Source: Culex pipiens pallens (taxonomy: Eukaryota; Arthropoda; Insecta; Diptera; Culicidae). Taken from it: a stretch of 64,000 nt of DNA. The stretch lies in assembly GCF_016801865.2 (NCBI RefSeq), contig NC_068937.1, positions 68,427,930-68,491,929 on the forward strand, read 5' to 3'. The notes under the pieces were generated by a model, which was given only the letters and a program-made list of their open reading frames with translations, did no database searches and had not been told where the DNA came from. Made by a program: the position numbers and the translations under genes. Position 1 is the first letter of the stretch. Each line of letters begins with the position of its first letter. Positions 43,620 through 54,601 of the stretch are shown here, in pieces.

Positions 43620-44100
43620 AAGAGTCATCTGTAGACCAACTCCAAGTTCATGTGGGCAAGTTCCTTCTAGATGCGGCCGAAAGTAAAAAGTTCCGTTTGC
43701 CGCCAATGTCCAAGTTGGATTGACTTTCGCCATTCTTGTACTCCAACGGACAATCGAACAGAACGATGCGGACTTTTCGATGTACCGGCGATGTACGTCC
43801 CTGTTCAACATAAATCTATGCAGCACGCACGACTCGTCGATCGATCCGCCGGGAATCTTCTCCGCCTTGGCGATCTCGGTGCGATTGTTTCGCGTCAACA
43901 TGACCGCTAAACTTGACCGCCAGACCTAATGAATTTGAATCCGACGCAAGATTCGACCACCACTTCCAGCTTGGCCTTTTCCAACGGGACGCTGGCATCC
44001 TCATGAAGCACCTCGATGATGTCCTTCAATTCCTACCCGTACGCCCGGATAAAAATCATCCGACGAATCGGTTGCTGCATGAACTGGTTCCTCCTCGTCC
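43620..44100 (-). pseudogene. CCT3: CCT3 (TCP-1 gamma chaperonin) fragment, frameshifted
   Basis: In order on the minus strand: FMQQPIRRMIFIRAYG, then ELKDIIEVLHEDASVPLEKA, ESCVGFKFI, NRTEIAKAEKIPGGSIDESC (with a small deletion), VLHRFMLNRDV, and in another frame VLFDCPLEYKNGESQSNLDI. These follow the order of the CCT gamma subunit from the equatorial into the apical domain. Several frameshifts and stops break it, and no intron remains, so it is a processed pseudogene. CCT3 is part of the cytosolic TRiC folding machine. The upstream end is cut by the repeat beginning at 44102. Confidence 0.85.
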
Positions 44101-44142
44101 TACACAGAAAAAAAAATCCGGTAAATTTACATCATTTATGAT

Positions 44143-44772
44143 CAAGGGTCCTGATTGTTCAAAATCAACCACTCCATTCGCGAGCACAAATAGCAGGCGA
44201 CGCGATACTGCCCTGATGAATTCCTACTGTTTGTCACTTTCTCACCATTCGCTCCCGAACACTCTCGCTTCTACTCTCCTTCTCTCTCTGATCGGCTCAG
44301 TCTCCGAACGGCTCAGGCAGGCCGAACGTCACCGATCACTCTGAACTGAAAACATTTTTTCTTTGATGCGCTGCGTTATACTCATTCATTTGGGTTGCCT
44401 AAAATCAATGTTATCAATTAAATTGTGCATTTATTTTGATTTCATAACATTATAGACACCATTCAAAGAAACTTCCACCAAGAAAAAATCAAATTGATGG
44501 CAAACTGAGGGCGTGAAGACAAAAAGACTGCCGCGCTGGCATTTTGTGAGAATGGCTCTTCGCTGAGCATGGTAGTGTGTGAGTGTCGTCGAGCGACGGA
44601 GTAGGCAAAAATTTTCACGATGTATTTGTTCGCTGAGTGAACAGTTCGGGCCAATCGCTGGCTGCTTGCGAGTATCATTCGCTCATGAATGCTAGCGGGT
44701 TAGAATAGGCGACGACTGGATAGGCGATGAGTGAGTGGTTTCTGTTCATTGAACCGAAAATCAGGACCCTTG
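44143..44772. mobile_element. 630-bp non-autonomous hAT element
   Basis: Perfect 14-bp ends CAAGGGTCCTGATT and AATCAGGACCCTTG with a perfect 8-bp target duplication TTTATGAT (44135-44142, 44773-44780). ATTCGCT and GAATG words recur near both ends. There is no transposase. It interrupts the left arm of an ACACAG-family repeat, so it is the younger of the two. Confidence 0.94.
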
Positions 44773-45165
44773 TTTATGATGTACCAAAAGTGCACGTCAT
44801 TAATTATGCTAATTTACATCAATTTCATTGTAAATTTAAATGTCATCCGACGTAAATGTGCCGAACAAATTTTGCTATGGAAACATGTAATTTTCCGATG
44901 AAATCGATGTAATTTTACCGGAGCAACATTTTTTTTCGCCCCGTTGAATTTTGAATCCGATGTAATTTTAATGCTTGTTGTGTTCCATTGTATTCTGGCG
45001 CTGCTTCAAAAGCTATGCCAATGGAGTACTCGACGCGATTGGTAGTGAACACCCGAATCAAGTACTCCATTGTTTTGTAACACATACTTTTGAACAACGT
45101 AAAGAACACAGTATGAAATACAAACATTTAAACAACATCGAACTTAAAATCCAACGGAGCGAGTT

Positions 45166-48100
45166 TTTTATGTAAGAAATTAAACAGTTCTCATAAATCT
45201 ATAAAAATAACTTACGGTCATCAATTAACCACAGCACAGAGACCTAATTCGCGTGTGCTGTGTACGAGGTGCACAGAAAAAAAAGTGTAAATTTACCTGA
45301 CACTGAAAGCATGTTTATAACGTAAATGTGCTCAATGTAAATTTGAAATCCAACTTAAAATGTTATTTTGCATTTAAAGAACCGACATGTAAACAGAGAT
45401 AACATGTAATCGATGAATTACATTTAAATAGAAGTTCTATTTCTGAAAAAGCATAAATTTGAAAACTTGAAAAGCATGTAAATGCACTTTTGATGTAAAA
45501 ATTGTAAATGTAAACTCATAAAGCTCATAAATTTTGTTTTGCGAATGACAGCTCAAGTGGAAGAAAAAAGCAAATCAGTTCAATGTTTGGTGCGCAGTGA
45601 AATGGAAGCAAAGAAGTTTTTAAGTTTGCTTAAAATGCAAACGTTTATCGAATTGTGTTAAATTGTGACATCAAAGCTCAGGTAATGTAAACAAATATTA
45701 ATTTGTTTGAGTTGTGAACGAAATGCATTCCGATTCGTTCGTTACGAAACACGAATCAGGTGAAATAAATTGTTGTTTACATTTCAGCTGGTCTCACCGA
45801 AATGATCACTGAAACGTTCTGGATGGTGGTCTGCGATTTGCGGGCGTATCCGAAAGTAGGTCCTGGTTGTTTTACCGGTAACTTTCGGAGCGGCTAACGA
45901 CGTCTCGGTGGAAGGCTCTTTGCAAACTTACCAAATCGCAGATAAATTGCGCTGCAGTTTGCAGCCACTAGCAATCGGTGCTGTCCCGTTCCGTCGATCC
46001 CGTCCGTAGAGCCGAAGCGAAACGATGCATTTTCTCTCCGTGGAAGGCAGATGCGGTTCTGGTAGTGAAAACAGGACGTCCATCAGAAAATGGTTGCACT
46101 CGATCAGGTAACACTTACCGGCTTTCGATTTCTTGTAAGTTCTCAATACTTTTTTTTTTATTAATATTGTTTTTCATGTTTTTTTAGTATTTTAAACGAA
46201 CTTCAAGAACATTGAACATGTTTTGAAAATATACGTATGACAGTTGGGACGTCCGCTTTCAAAAGTGTCGGAGTTGGCACGTTTAATTTGGTACACCAAG
46301 AATTTTGATTCATTTGAAGTCCGACAGAAAGGTGACCTTTTGTACCCAATAGTGGGTACACTCAAATTGAGCGATTAAAAGTGGAACCATTGTTCGTGAG
46401 ATTACAGGGTGCCTTGAATAACTTACATCGATTTTGGCTCAAGCTCGAGCTAAGATTACTCTTTTATTTTGTCACAGGGAGGAGGATTTAAATAAATACA
46501 TTTTTACTGATATTTTCCCTTTTAAACTGTTTTTTGCATTTCTTTAACTTTGTTATTGTAAGAGGCATCTCTGTAGAGTAGTACAAGCCATAGTGCGCAC
46601 CAGTCATGTTGATGCTTATTATTATTATTTTTTTTTCGGGATTTCGACTTGTTTTAAGGTTAAATACAGGTTAAATACAAGGTTAAATTATTATTATTAT
46701 TATTTTTAAAGCTCATATTTCGGGATTTCGACTTGTTTTAAGGTTAAATACAGGGGCGCCAACTTACGACCCCCTGGTCGGAACGGCTCGTGGGTCCAAA
46801 GCCCTGTTTTAAATTACAAATAAATGGATTTTAGATTTAATTTTTTTATAAGAAGTGTCACAAAATGCTCTGAACATGACGTCAGTTATGCTGCTGTCAT
46901 ATATTTACAAAATACTCTTGAATTCATAATCCTTTTTATCTTTTAAGACTCACGTCTTTTTATCAACGTTGTTTAAAAACTTTCCAAAATATCGTGTGAT
47001 TCAATAGGAAGAAAATATGCGTTTAGAAATGTTTGAACAATCTATTTATTTAATTATATTTTTTATCCATAACCTCGACCATAATTTTTCTTGTATTGTA
47101 ATTATTTCTTATGCATCCTAATATTTTGGATAACTTTAAGGGGGTGTAACGTAAATTGAATTTAACATTTTTTAGGTTTCGATTAGAACATTTGTTATTC
47201 AATGAAAATATTGTTGTCCCAAACGTGCCAAGAGCATTTTTTTTCCTTCAAAATTTATTATTTTATTTAGTAATTTGACAAAAAAATACATCCGTAAACT
47301 AAATTTAGATTTTCTTAGAAAACTGAATCATCCAAAATCTGAAACGTTTTACAACTAACCGTTTCGACAAATTAAACTAAGTTTTGTTATTTTTTCACTT
47401 TATTTAAAAAATATATATATATATTTGAAGAAAACTCAAAGTTTTTAAGCCTACAAGAAATGTTTGTCTTTTCAAAGTTTAAATTTTTGAGAGGATTTTA
47501 TGATCTTAAATTATCTAAAATTAGATTGAAAAAAGAAAAACATAAATGTTCAACATTTTGAAGGTTTTGTGTATCCTTCTTCTAAATTTTTATTTGCAAC
47601 TTGTGATGTTAACATTAAAAATTGAGTAAGACAGTTCTTCATTCGTTCCTTGCAAAATTTATATACAATATAATAAATTTGTTTTTTAAATGATGCCCTT
47701 TGACTCTTTGTTTACCCTTCGACAATGGCCCTTTTATATTGTTATGCTAGACTTGAACATTGAAATTTGTATTTACTCAAGAATACTCTAAATTGGGTAA
47801 TCGGTGAACTCCGACACAAAATCAACTTTGTATTTTACCAGTCTATCTAAGATGCAATTCCATTGATTGCAAAACGTCATGACGTCACTGCAGTGTTTTG
47901 ATTATAAATATTTAAGCGCCTACTGCGATCGTTTCGAAGTGTTTGGTGTTGGTTTAATTTTTGCGCTGTTTTGTCCCATTAGACTCGTTACGTTACAGCT
48001 TTGTCCAAAGTATATCCGATTACGGAGCCCCACGAAGTAGGTTCCGGAAAACCGAATTACTCCTGCGCGGGCTGTGTCTGGTGCAGAATTTTTGGTATGT

Positions 48101-49329
48101 GTTGTGTTTGGATGGATTTCGCCCATTGTGAATTCCGAAATTACGCATCTAATTTTGTCTTTCTCTCTCTTTGCCATCCTCCAGAACCAGGGTTTCACGG
48201 CTTGATCAAGGTGCAGACGAGCCAAAGCAGTTGTTTATCCAGTCGGCAATGCTGGGGAACTGTCGCAAAAAGGTATGGTTGTTGACCGATTTTGGAATCG
48301 CCCATATTTTTGCTAGTTCCGGCCAACATGACGAGCGATCCCATGAAGGAGGTGGTAGCTCCAACGGTAAAAAAAGCAGATAAGAAAACGTCGAGCCAAC
48401 TTTGCCCATAGAAGAAGCGGCCGTTCTTCTGTTGAAGCCTTCCGCTTCAAACGGTGGGTTAAACGGCACTCTCGCGATGTAAACAACAGACAGGAATTTC
48501 ACTAAAACTTCAATTATGCTGTTACATCCGGCGAGCGTTGCACCAGAGGTGGAACCGGTGGCTACTTTTGCACTAGGAACGGAGTTTAATCATAACGTCA
48601 CGTGCTGCCAAGGAGGTGCGGACGGGGCAACGCTTCAGGTGATCAGTGATGACTATGTGACGAGCTTGTGCAGGGTTTCGACGTTTCACGGCCGGCCGTG
48701 ATTGAAACAATACAACAGCAACGGCAGCATAACCATATCGAGAGCATGGACCAGTGACATCGTGTCGGCTGATGACAACATACAAATAATGTAGTAAGTT
48801 TGGATTTTTTAAATGTTTTTTTCAGCCAGACTCGATTGTGGATAGCATTGTTTCCTCTCACTTCAGTTAGTCCCAGTTTTAATTCAAATATTGGACGTTA
48901 GGTCAGTCCAAGTATAGAAGTCGTCTTCCTGGAAAAAGTATACACCAGCTTCGGTAGAAATAATTGTCGTCAGTTGCACTTACAATCGAAAGGTCAACAA
49001 TTCGAATCCCGGGGTAAATGGGAGCAAGCCTTCAGACACCAGGTTTGAGCATAAATCTTGCAATAGAGAATGCCAAGGTTATGCTTTAAAGCGATCTATT
49101 CAATTCCCAGGTACAAATTTTAATTTTGTTTTGATTTCTTCGATAATATTGATTCATGTTTAGTAAGATTGTATTCTTGATGCTCTGTTGGATTTGGCGT
49201 TCGATGTTGTTTTCAAATTATTTTATTTTTATACTGTCATTAAATGCTTTTCATTGGAATGTTTTTTGATTGCTTATAATCCAATCGAAAACGCATTTTT
49301 TTGAAGTAGCATTTGAGTGCAGCATGAAA
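45166..49329. other. Unassigned mixed region
   Basis: AT-rich DNA with two gene-remnant-like patches. Around 45780-46140 the minus strand reads KSKAGKCYLIECNHFLMDVL, then changes frame. At 47930-48380 a GT-AG intron candidate (48095-48184, GTATGT...CCTCCAG) is followed by a frame MTSDPMKEVVAPTVKKADKK that ends after 27 codons. A short duplication (TTCGGGATTTCGACTTGTTT, twice) lies at 46634-46760. A weak tRNA-like box B (ATTCGAATCCC) is at about 48998. No function could be assigned. Confidence 0.4.
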
Positions 49330-49579
49330 AACTAAAACCATGAAAATTACATCGAATTCCAAATTCAGCGGAGCAAAAAAATTTTTTGGCTTGGGTAAAT
49401 TTACGTACATTTCATCGGAAATTTACATGTTTTTGTAGCGCTTTTGGTTCGGCACGATTAAATTGGAAGACACTTAAATTTACAATGAATTTGATGTAAA
49501 TTCACATCATTAATGACGTGCACTTTTGGTACATCATAAATGATGTAAATTTACCGGATTTTTTTTTTCTGTGTGGAAC

Positions 49580-50095
49580 GTTTTATCCAGTCCGTTGCCC
49601 GTAGACTCCTAGAATGCAATTGTCCGCGAGGCGAACTTAGGTGGCAGCATCGTAGTCTTAGAAGTTGTGTCTTCACCGGTTTGTCGATGATTAACTGAAC
49701 CACGCCTCTTGCGTCGAGCACGCGTTCAATGACCTCGGCAAGCCGCGCCGACGAGTACAACTCTTGAAGAAGACCGCCGTAAAGTGGCCGCAGCCCCAAC
49801 TTTTAGCACCGATTCTGCGCCTGCGCGTCTCTGGTAGGATTTGAGTCAGAATCGTTAAGAAGATGACGGAGTCTGTACGGACGCCTCCGGACGAGTCGAC
49901 CGTTTAAACACAAACATTCGCTTTTCCGTCTAGCCGCAGGTTTACAGGACCGTGGTAGTTAAGGAACGCCTCCAGAACGTCCAGAATGTGTAGAGGCATC
50001 GGAGCACCCCGGTGCCAAATCGATTTAATATAATTCAGCAGGAAATCAAATGTCTGCAACTTGCCGCATTCAAGGGTCAGGGAACTGTGAATAGA
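49580..50095 (-). pseudogene. Unidentified protein-coding remnant
   Basis: One minus-strand frame reads LECGKLQTFDFLLNYIKSIW, then HRGAPMPLHILDVLEAFLNY up to a stop, and a second frame continues LGLRPLYGGLLQELYSSARL and EVIERVLDARGVVQLIIDKP. The two together look like one helical protein (possibly alpha-solenoid) broken by one stop and one frameshift. The family was not recognised. Confidence 0.5.
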
Positions 50096-50376
50096 AGGGA
50101 AAAAGCCTTTTAGTTTATAAATTTTAACTACGATTAAGCTTTGGTTTCAAAACAGCAGTTTCTGGCGACTTCTCGCGATAGGGGACGGATGGTGTGTGAC
50201 TTGCAAAAACCAGCCGAAGAATCGAAACAAACAAAAACCACCCAATACTCACCTGCGTGGCTGATATTATTATCAGGTGCAGAACTCCTAGGCCCACGTG
50301 ATCTGTGTAAACTTGTCCTGCTGGACGTTTTAACGCGACGTACCTATTTGGATGCAAAACTCTGAGGGTTGGTGCT

Positions 50377-50580
50377 TGTGATATTCTCGAGTTTAATCCA
50401 ATATTAAAACTTTATTATTTATAATACAAACGGGAGACAGATGCTCCATCTTTATTGGTCCAACTCTGACTGACTTCCCTCACGCCAGCTGCGCACTACT
50501 ACACTCGCAGTTCTACACGCTTCCAGCGGTTTACCTAAACTACACTAATATTTAGGAACCACAATGTTCAGGATGCCACA
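50377..50580 (-). repeat. 3' LTR of the non-coding LTR element
   Basis: 204 bp, TGTG...CACA, with AATAAA motifs on the minus strand near positions equivalent to the LTR middle and end. Confidence 0.93.
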
Positions 50581-50590
50581 TCCTCCCCTT
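50581..50590 (-). promoter_or_regulatory. Polypurine tract
   Basis: AAGGGGAGGA on the minus strand abuts the 3' LTR. This is the usual primer site for plus-strand cDNA synthesis and fixes the element's orientation. Confidence 0.8.
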
Positions 50591-52074
50591 GCCAAATTGA
50601 AAGTTATAATAAGTACACTAACGAAACAATAAAGTTAATGTTTAACTAAAATCCTTTCTGCCGCTTCTCGTCTCAAGTTTTGCAACGCCTGGTGAAGTGT
50701 CCTTCCCATAGAACAAAGGCTATCGGCTTAGGCTGCCGATACCAATGATGCTGATACCAGCCGATACCAACGATGCCAGTGATGCGGATCCAGTTCCCTT
50801 CTTTGCGTAATCATTGATCGTCCAACTTTCCTGTCTTCCTCCGATTCAACTAAAATAAGGAAAAAATGAATAAAAAAAAAACAAAAATGAGCAGTATACC
50901 AAGCTCTGAAAAGTAAAATAAAAAAATGAAAACCACGTATATCATGCATATAGGAAATCATAAACCTCTTTGTAACATATTTAACCGTATCAATATAACA
51001 TCAATTTGACTGAAAACTGTATAAGGCTTCCTCTCCTAACTAAAATTAATGTATTTATGACAGACGTGTGTCATGTCGTTATGGTACTTCAGTGAACTTC
51101 CTTCTTTACAGTTATTTAAACTGTGATATAAGAATACTCTTTTCATCGAACTATCCCCCTTCTATTGGCTATTCGGAGGTTTCTTTTTCCTGCGATAGAT
51201 TTACTTAACTTTGAATGTATTATCTGTTGAAGGGTAGTCTATATCTCAGCTAAGGATAGTAACTGTACACAAATAATGCTAAAACAATGCAATAAATTGG
51301 ATGAAAATTGTTTAGGGTTTCCACAAGGCTTGAATGACATTATTCAATAGCATTGTTAAATAATATAAATTTCAGAACAATACTTCATCCAAGGGTTAAA
51401 GTAAATATGTTTAGTTTGTTAAGAACTCAGTCCTATTTCCATCCACTACTTTTACAAATTATATTCTACTTATATTCAAATTATATTATATAAATCTTTT
51501 ACATAACCTTGATTGCTCTTCGCCTATTTAGCTTTTTATCACTTGGCTTCAGATGAAAATCGTTTTTATAAACTGAAATCGCTGGAATCTTCCTATGAAA
51601 TTGATTAGCGAACATTGTTTGTCGAGAACTCTTTTACTAAGAGAGTTATTCGCGGCTTTACCTTAAAAAAACGAATTTTACGAAAAGCCACATTCAGCTA
51701 TGTCCTGGTAGTTATTCTAAAGTTATAATTTAACGATTCATACCGCGGTTGGCTTTTTGTATTTATTCCGTATATATAAGATTCCTTGATTTAGAGATAA
51801 ACATACTTTGCTTTGCCAACTGACGTACGTAAGGAATGTTATTTACATTCAATTTGATTGATAACAACTTTAACTTTCGTCGCCCGCTATCTCGAATTTC
51901 GTATCTTGTACATTCTCTCCTTATATTTTTATATGTGTGTTTAACTGTAGCAATATATTATACTTGTTCTTTATTTATTTATTCGTCAAACATACGTTGA
52001 CTACATAGAACCCTGCTTAAAATCTAAATACAATGGAACATTGTTTGGATAATATTTGTATGTAGAACCGTTTT
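50591..52074. other. AT-rich interior of the LTR element
   Basis: No frame above 80 codons and no similarity recognised. Confidence 0.6.
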
Positions 52075-53258
52075 TGCCTTCCTCACCTTACTGAGGAAAG
52101 GCTATAAAATCACTCGAAAAATGAACTTCTTAAATCGACCTCGTAGACCCACCTTCACGTATACCTATCGACTCAGAATCATGTTCTGAGCAAATGTCTG
52201 TGTGGATGTGTGTAGGTGGGTGGACAAAAAAATTGTCACTCGATTATCTCCGGACTGGATCAACGGATTTTGACCGTATTAGTCTCATTCGATCCGTCTT
52301 GGGGTCCCATAGGTCTCTATTTGAAATTAGCAAGTTTAGTTAAGTACTTCAAAAGTTATGCTAAAAAAACGATTTTGGCGTATGTCCGGAAGATTGTAAA
52401 AAGGGTGGTTTTTGCAAGAAACCCTATCATGTTATACATTTTCAGAAAGGTATTAAAAAGACCTTTCCAATGAGCCCAATACATTGAAGATCTGACAACC
52501 CTATCAAAAGTTATTAGCACTTAAGTGTTATTTGTACACTTTTTGGAGGCCGGATCTCAGATATTTCTGTGAAAATGATGTCCGGGTACATCATGCAACC
52601 CATCGTTAGTTAGATAATCGAAAGACCTTTCAAATGAGCCTAATACATCGAGGATCTGACAACCCTTTCAAAAGTTATTAGCACTTAAGTGTTATTTATG
52701 CACTTTTTGGAGGCCGGATCTCAGATATTTCAGTAAAAATGATGTCCGGGTCCATCATGCGACCTGTCGTTAGTTAGACAATCAAAAGACCTTTCCAATG
52801 AGCCTAATACATCGAGAATCGGACAACCCTTTCAAAAGTTATTAGCACTTAAGTGTTATTTATGCACTTTTTGGAGGCCGGATCTCAGATATTTCAGTAA
52901 AAATGATGTCCGGGTCCATCATGCGACCTGTCGTTAGTTAGACAATCAAAAGACCTTTCAAATGAGCCTAATACATCCAGGATCTGACAATCCTATCAAA
53001 AGTTATTAGCACTTAAGTGTTATAAATACACTTTTTAGAGGTCGGATTTCAGAAATTGTGATAAAAATATTGTCTGAATCTTCCATGCGAACTATCGTTT
53101 GATAGGTTTTTTTTATCAGACCTTGCCGATCAGCCAGAAAAATTGAAGATCTGCGAACCCATCAAAAGAAATGAGTAATAAAGTTGATTTGTTAAACATG
53201 TTAAGGGAATGCTGCTATTTTTACTGAATGTATTGACTTTCTAAATGTGAGGAAGGCA
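52075..53258 (+). mobile_element. TIR element with TGCCTTCCTCAC ends
   Basis: Perfect 12-bp inverted ends TGCCTTCCTCAC (52075-52086) and GTGAGGAAGGCA (53247-53258). The left part contains ATGTCTGTGTGGATGTGTGT, the TG-rich stretch that served as target for R1-clade copy A in the related fragment at 2239-2385. The interior is four 164-bp tandem units. No transposase is present. The target duplication is unclear. Confidence 0.78.
52472..53130. repeat. 164-bp tandem repeat, four units
   Basis: Units start GAGCC(C/T)AATACAT at 52472, 52636, 52800 and 52964. All contain AAAAGTTATTAGCACTTAAG and GGAGGCCGGATCTCAGATAT; the last is diverged. Confidence 0.95.
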
Positions 53259-53940
53259 CCAACCACCTAAAGGTGGATTAAGTAACGTTTTTTTCTATAG
53301 TGGGACTTATCAATGTGTAATCCATTGTGTTGCTATATTTGTTATAAGCTTCCATTATTATTTTTGGTGAGTTCTGTGCAGGCAATAGTGCCCCATCCTT
53401 CCATCCCGGTAAATTCTGAAATGTGAACTGTTCAGCGAATCCTTTCTGCGGTAGACATTACTCAGTAATGCTGGCCACTTAAATTTTTGCGATACATTTT
53501 CGTTTGTTTTAGAATTACTGTATCCATTAATATTGACTCATTACATTGAAGCATTTTCCTAAGACTTATCAGCAACCTTTAATTCCTACTTAATATTAAA
53601 ACAACTCTTTAAAATATTAAATTACAACTTAAAAAAATAAAGAGAAAGATAAAACCTAAATCAGAGATAAAAACATAACAAAATTCAACATACCTACTAC
53701 CACCAAAACACACCACCAACCCCATCAAATTAGACCCATTACTAACTTCCCCCCCAAACTCTCCCTACTGAGATCTTACAGCAACCCCTTTGTATAAATG
53801 CATCCTTAGAAATCTTTATCAGCATTTGGCCTTGTTCTAAACCGATCACCATTTTATCGAACTTTTCTCGCACTCGCAGTTGGATAGATGTTACCCTCAC
53901 CCCTTTTCGGCGCATTGCCTTCTCGCGCGCCAGGTTACTA

Positions 53941-54330
53941 AACTCCTTTTACACTACTAATCTATATTACTCCCAGCTATACTAATTACTAAAAATCTTA
54001 AACCCTTCCCCCATAATCATACCACCCCTAACAATAACATACCAACCCATGCCCTTACACTACCCTACATCCAAAATAATAATAAAATATACCTACTACC
54101 CTATAACCCTTAACCTCCCCCTAATTCAATATTACACCCCCCTCCCCTTAACCCCACCCTCAACCCACCCCTTCCAAACGTCTCCATTTCATTATTCCCC
54201 CAAATCCCAATAACCCCCTACACACCCTCCCTCCCCCCCCACATCCCCACCCACCCCCTACCCCACTCCAACTTTCCATCAGAACATTTCCAAACTCCTT
54301 TACCATTCAATCTTCCGATTTATACTAATA
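53941..54330. other. G-depleted, C-rich tract
   Basis: Across roughly 390 bases the plus strand has only about five to seven G but many C runs. It is not a simple repeat. The minus strand, which is the sense strand of the LTR element, is therefore almost C-free and rich in G runs, with potential for G-quadruplexes. Flanking DNA is also C-rich but contains normal G. Confidence 0.85.
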
Positions 54331-54601
54331 ATCATCTATACTTACCCCCTCCTGCCCCAGCTTTCACCTCCAATCTCCCCCGCCAACCGTACCTCGAACG
54401 GCTATAATGCCAGTACCAAAGGAACAGCCTCATGAGCGCAAAAGTAGTAGGAGGAGAAGGAGGATGACATTTTCCAAAAGTGTTTTCATGCCAATGCAAG
54501 TGCCTGTCTGACGGTAGAAATTCCGTCAATTGAGCCTGGTCGGGCACAACGGTTAGCTCTAGCCAAACAAACGTGGCCAGCTGATGTGTCAAGAGTCCCT
54601 A

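Larger units (their letters stand above)
44102..49575. mobile_element. Possible long-TIR element of the ACACAG family (about 245-bp ends)
   Basis: The sequence from ACACAGAAAA at 44102, after removing the 630-bp hAT insertion, continues to about 44990 and matches the inverted sequence 49330-49575 closely. Shared phrases include TCCGGTAAATTTACATCATT, ACCAAAAGTGCACGTCATTA and TTCCGATGAAAT. It could be one 5.5-kb foldback-like element (4.8 kb without the insertion) or two independent inverted copies. No matching flanks were found, so the second is quite possible. A further partial copy starts at 45272. Confidence 0.45.

Noticed and set aside
48940..49040. tRNA-like box B (ATTCGAATCCC)
   Set aside because: No convincing box A, acceptor stem or anticodon stem could be paired.
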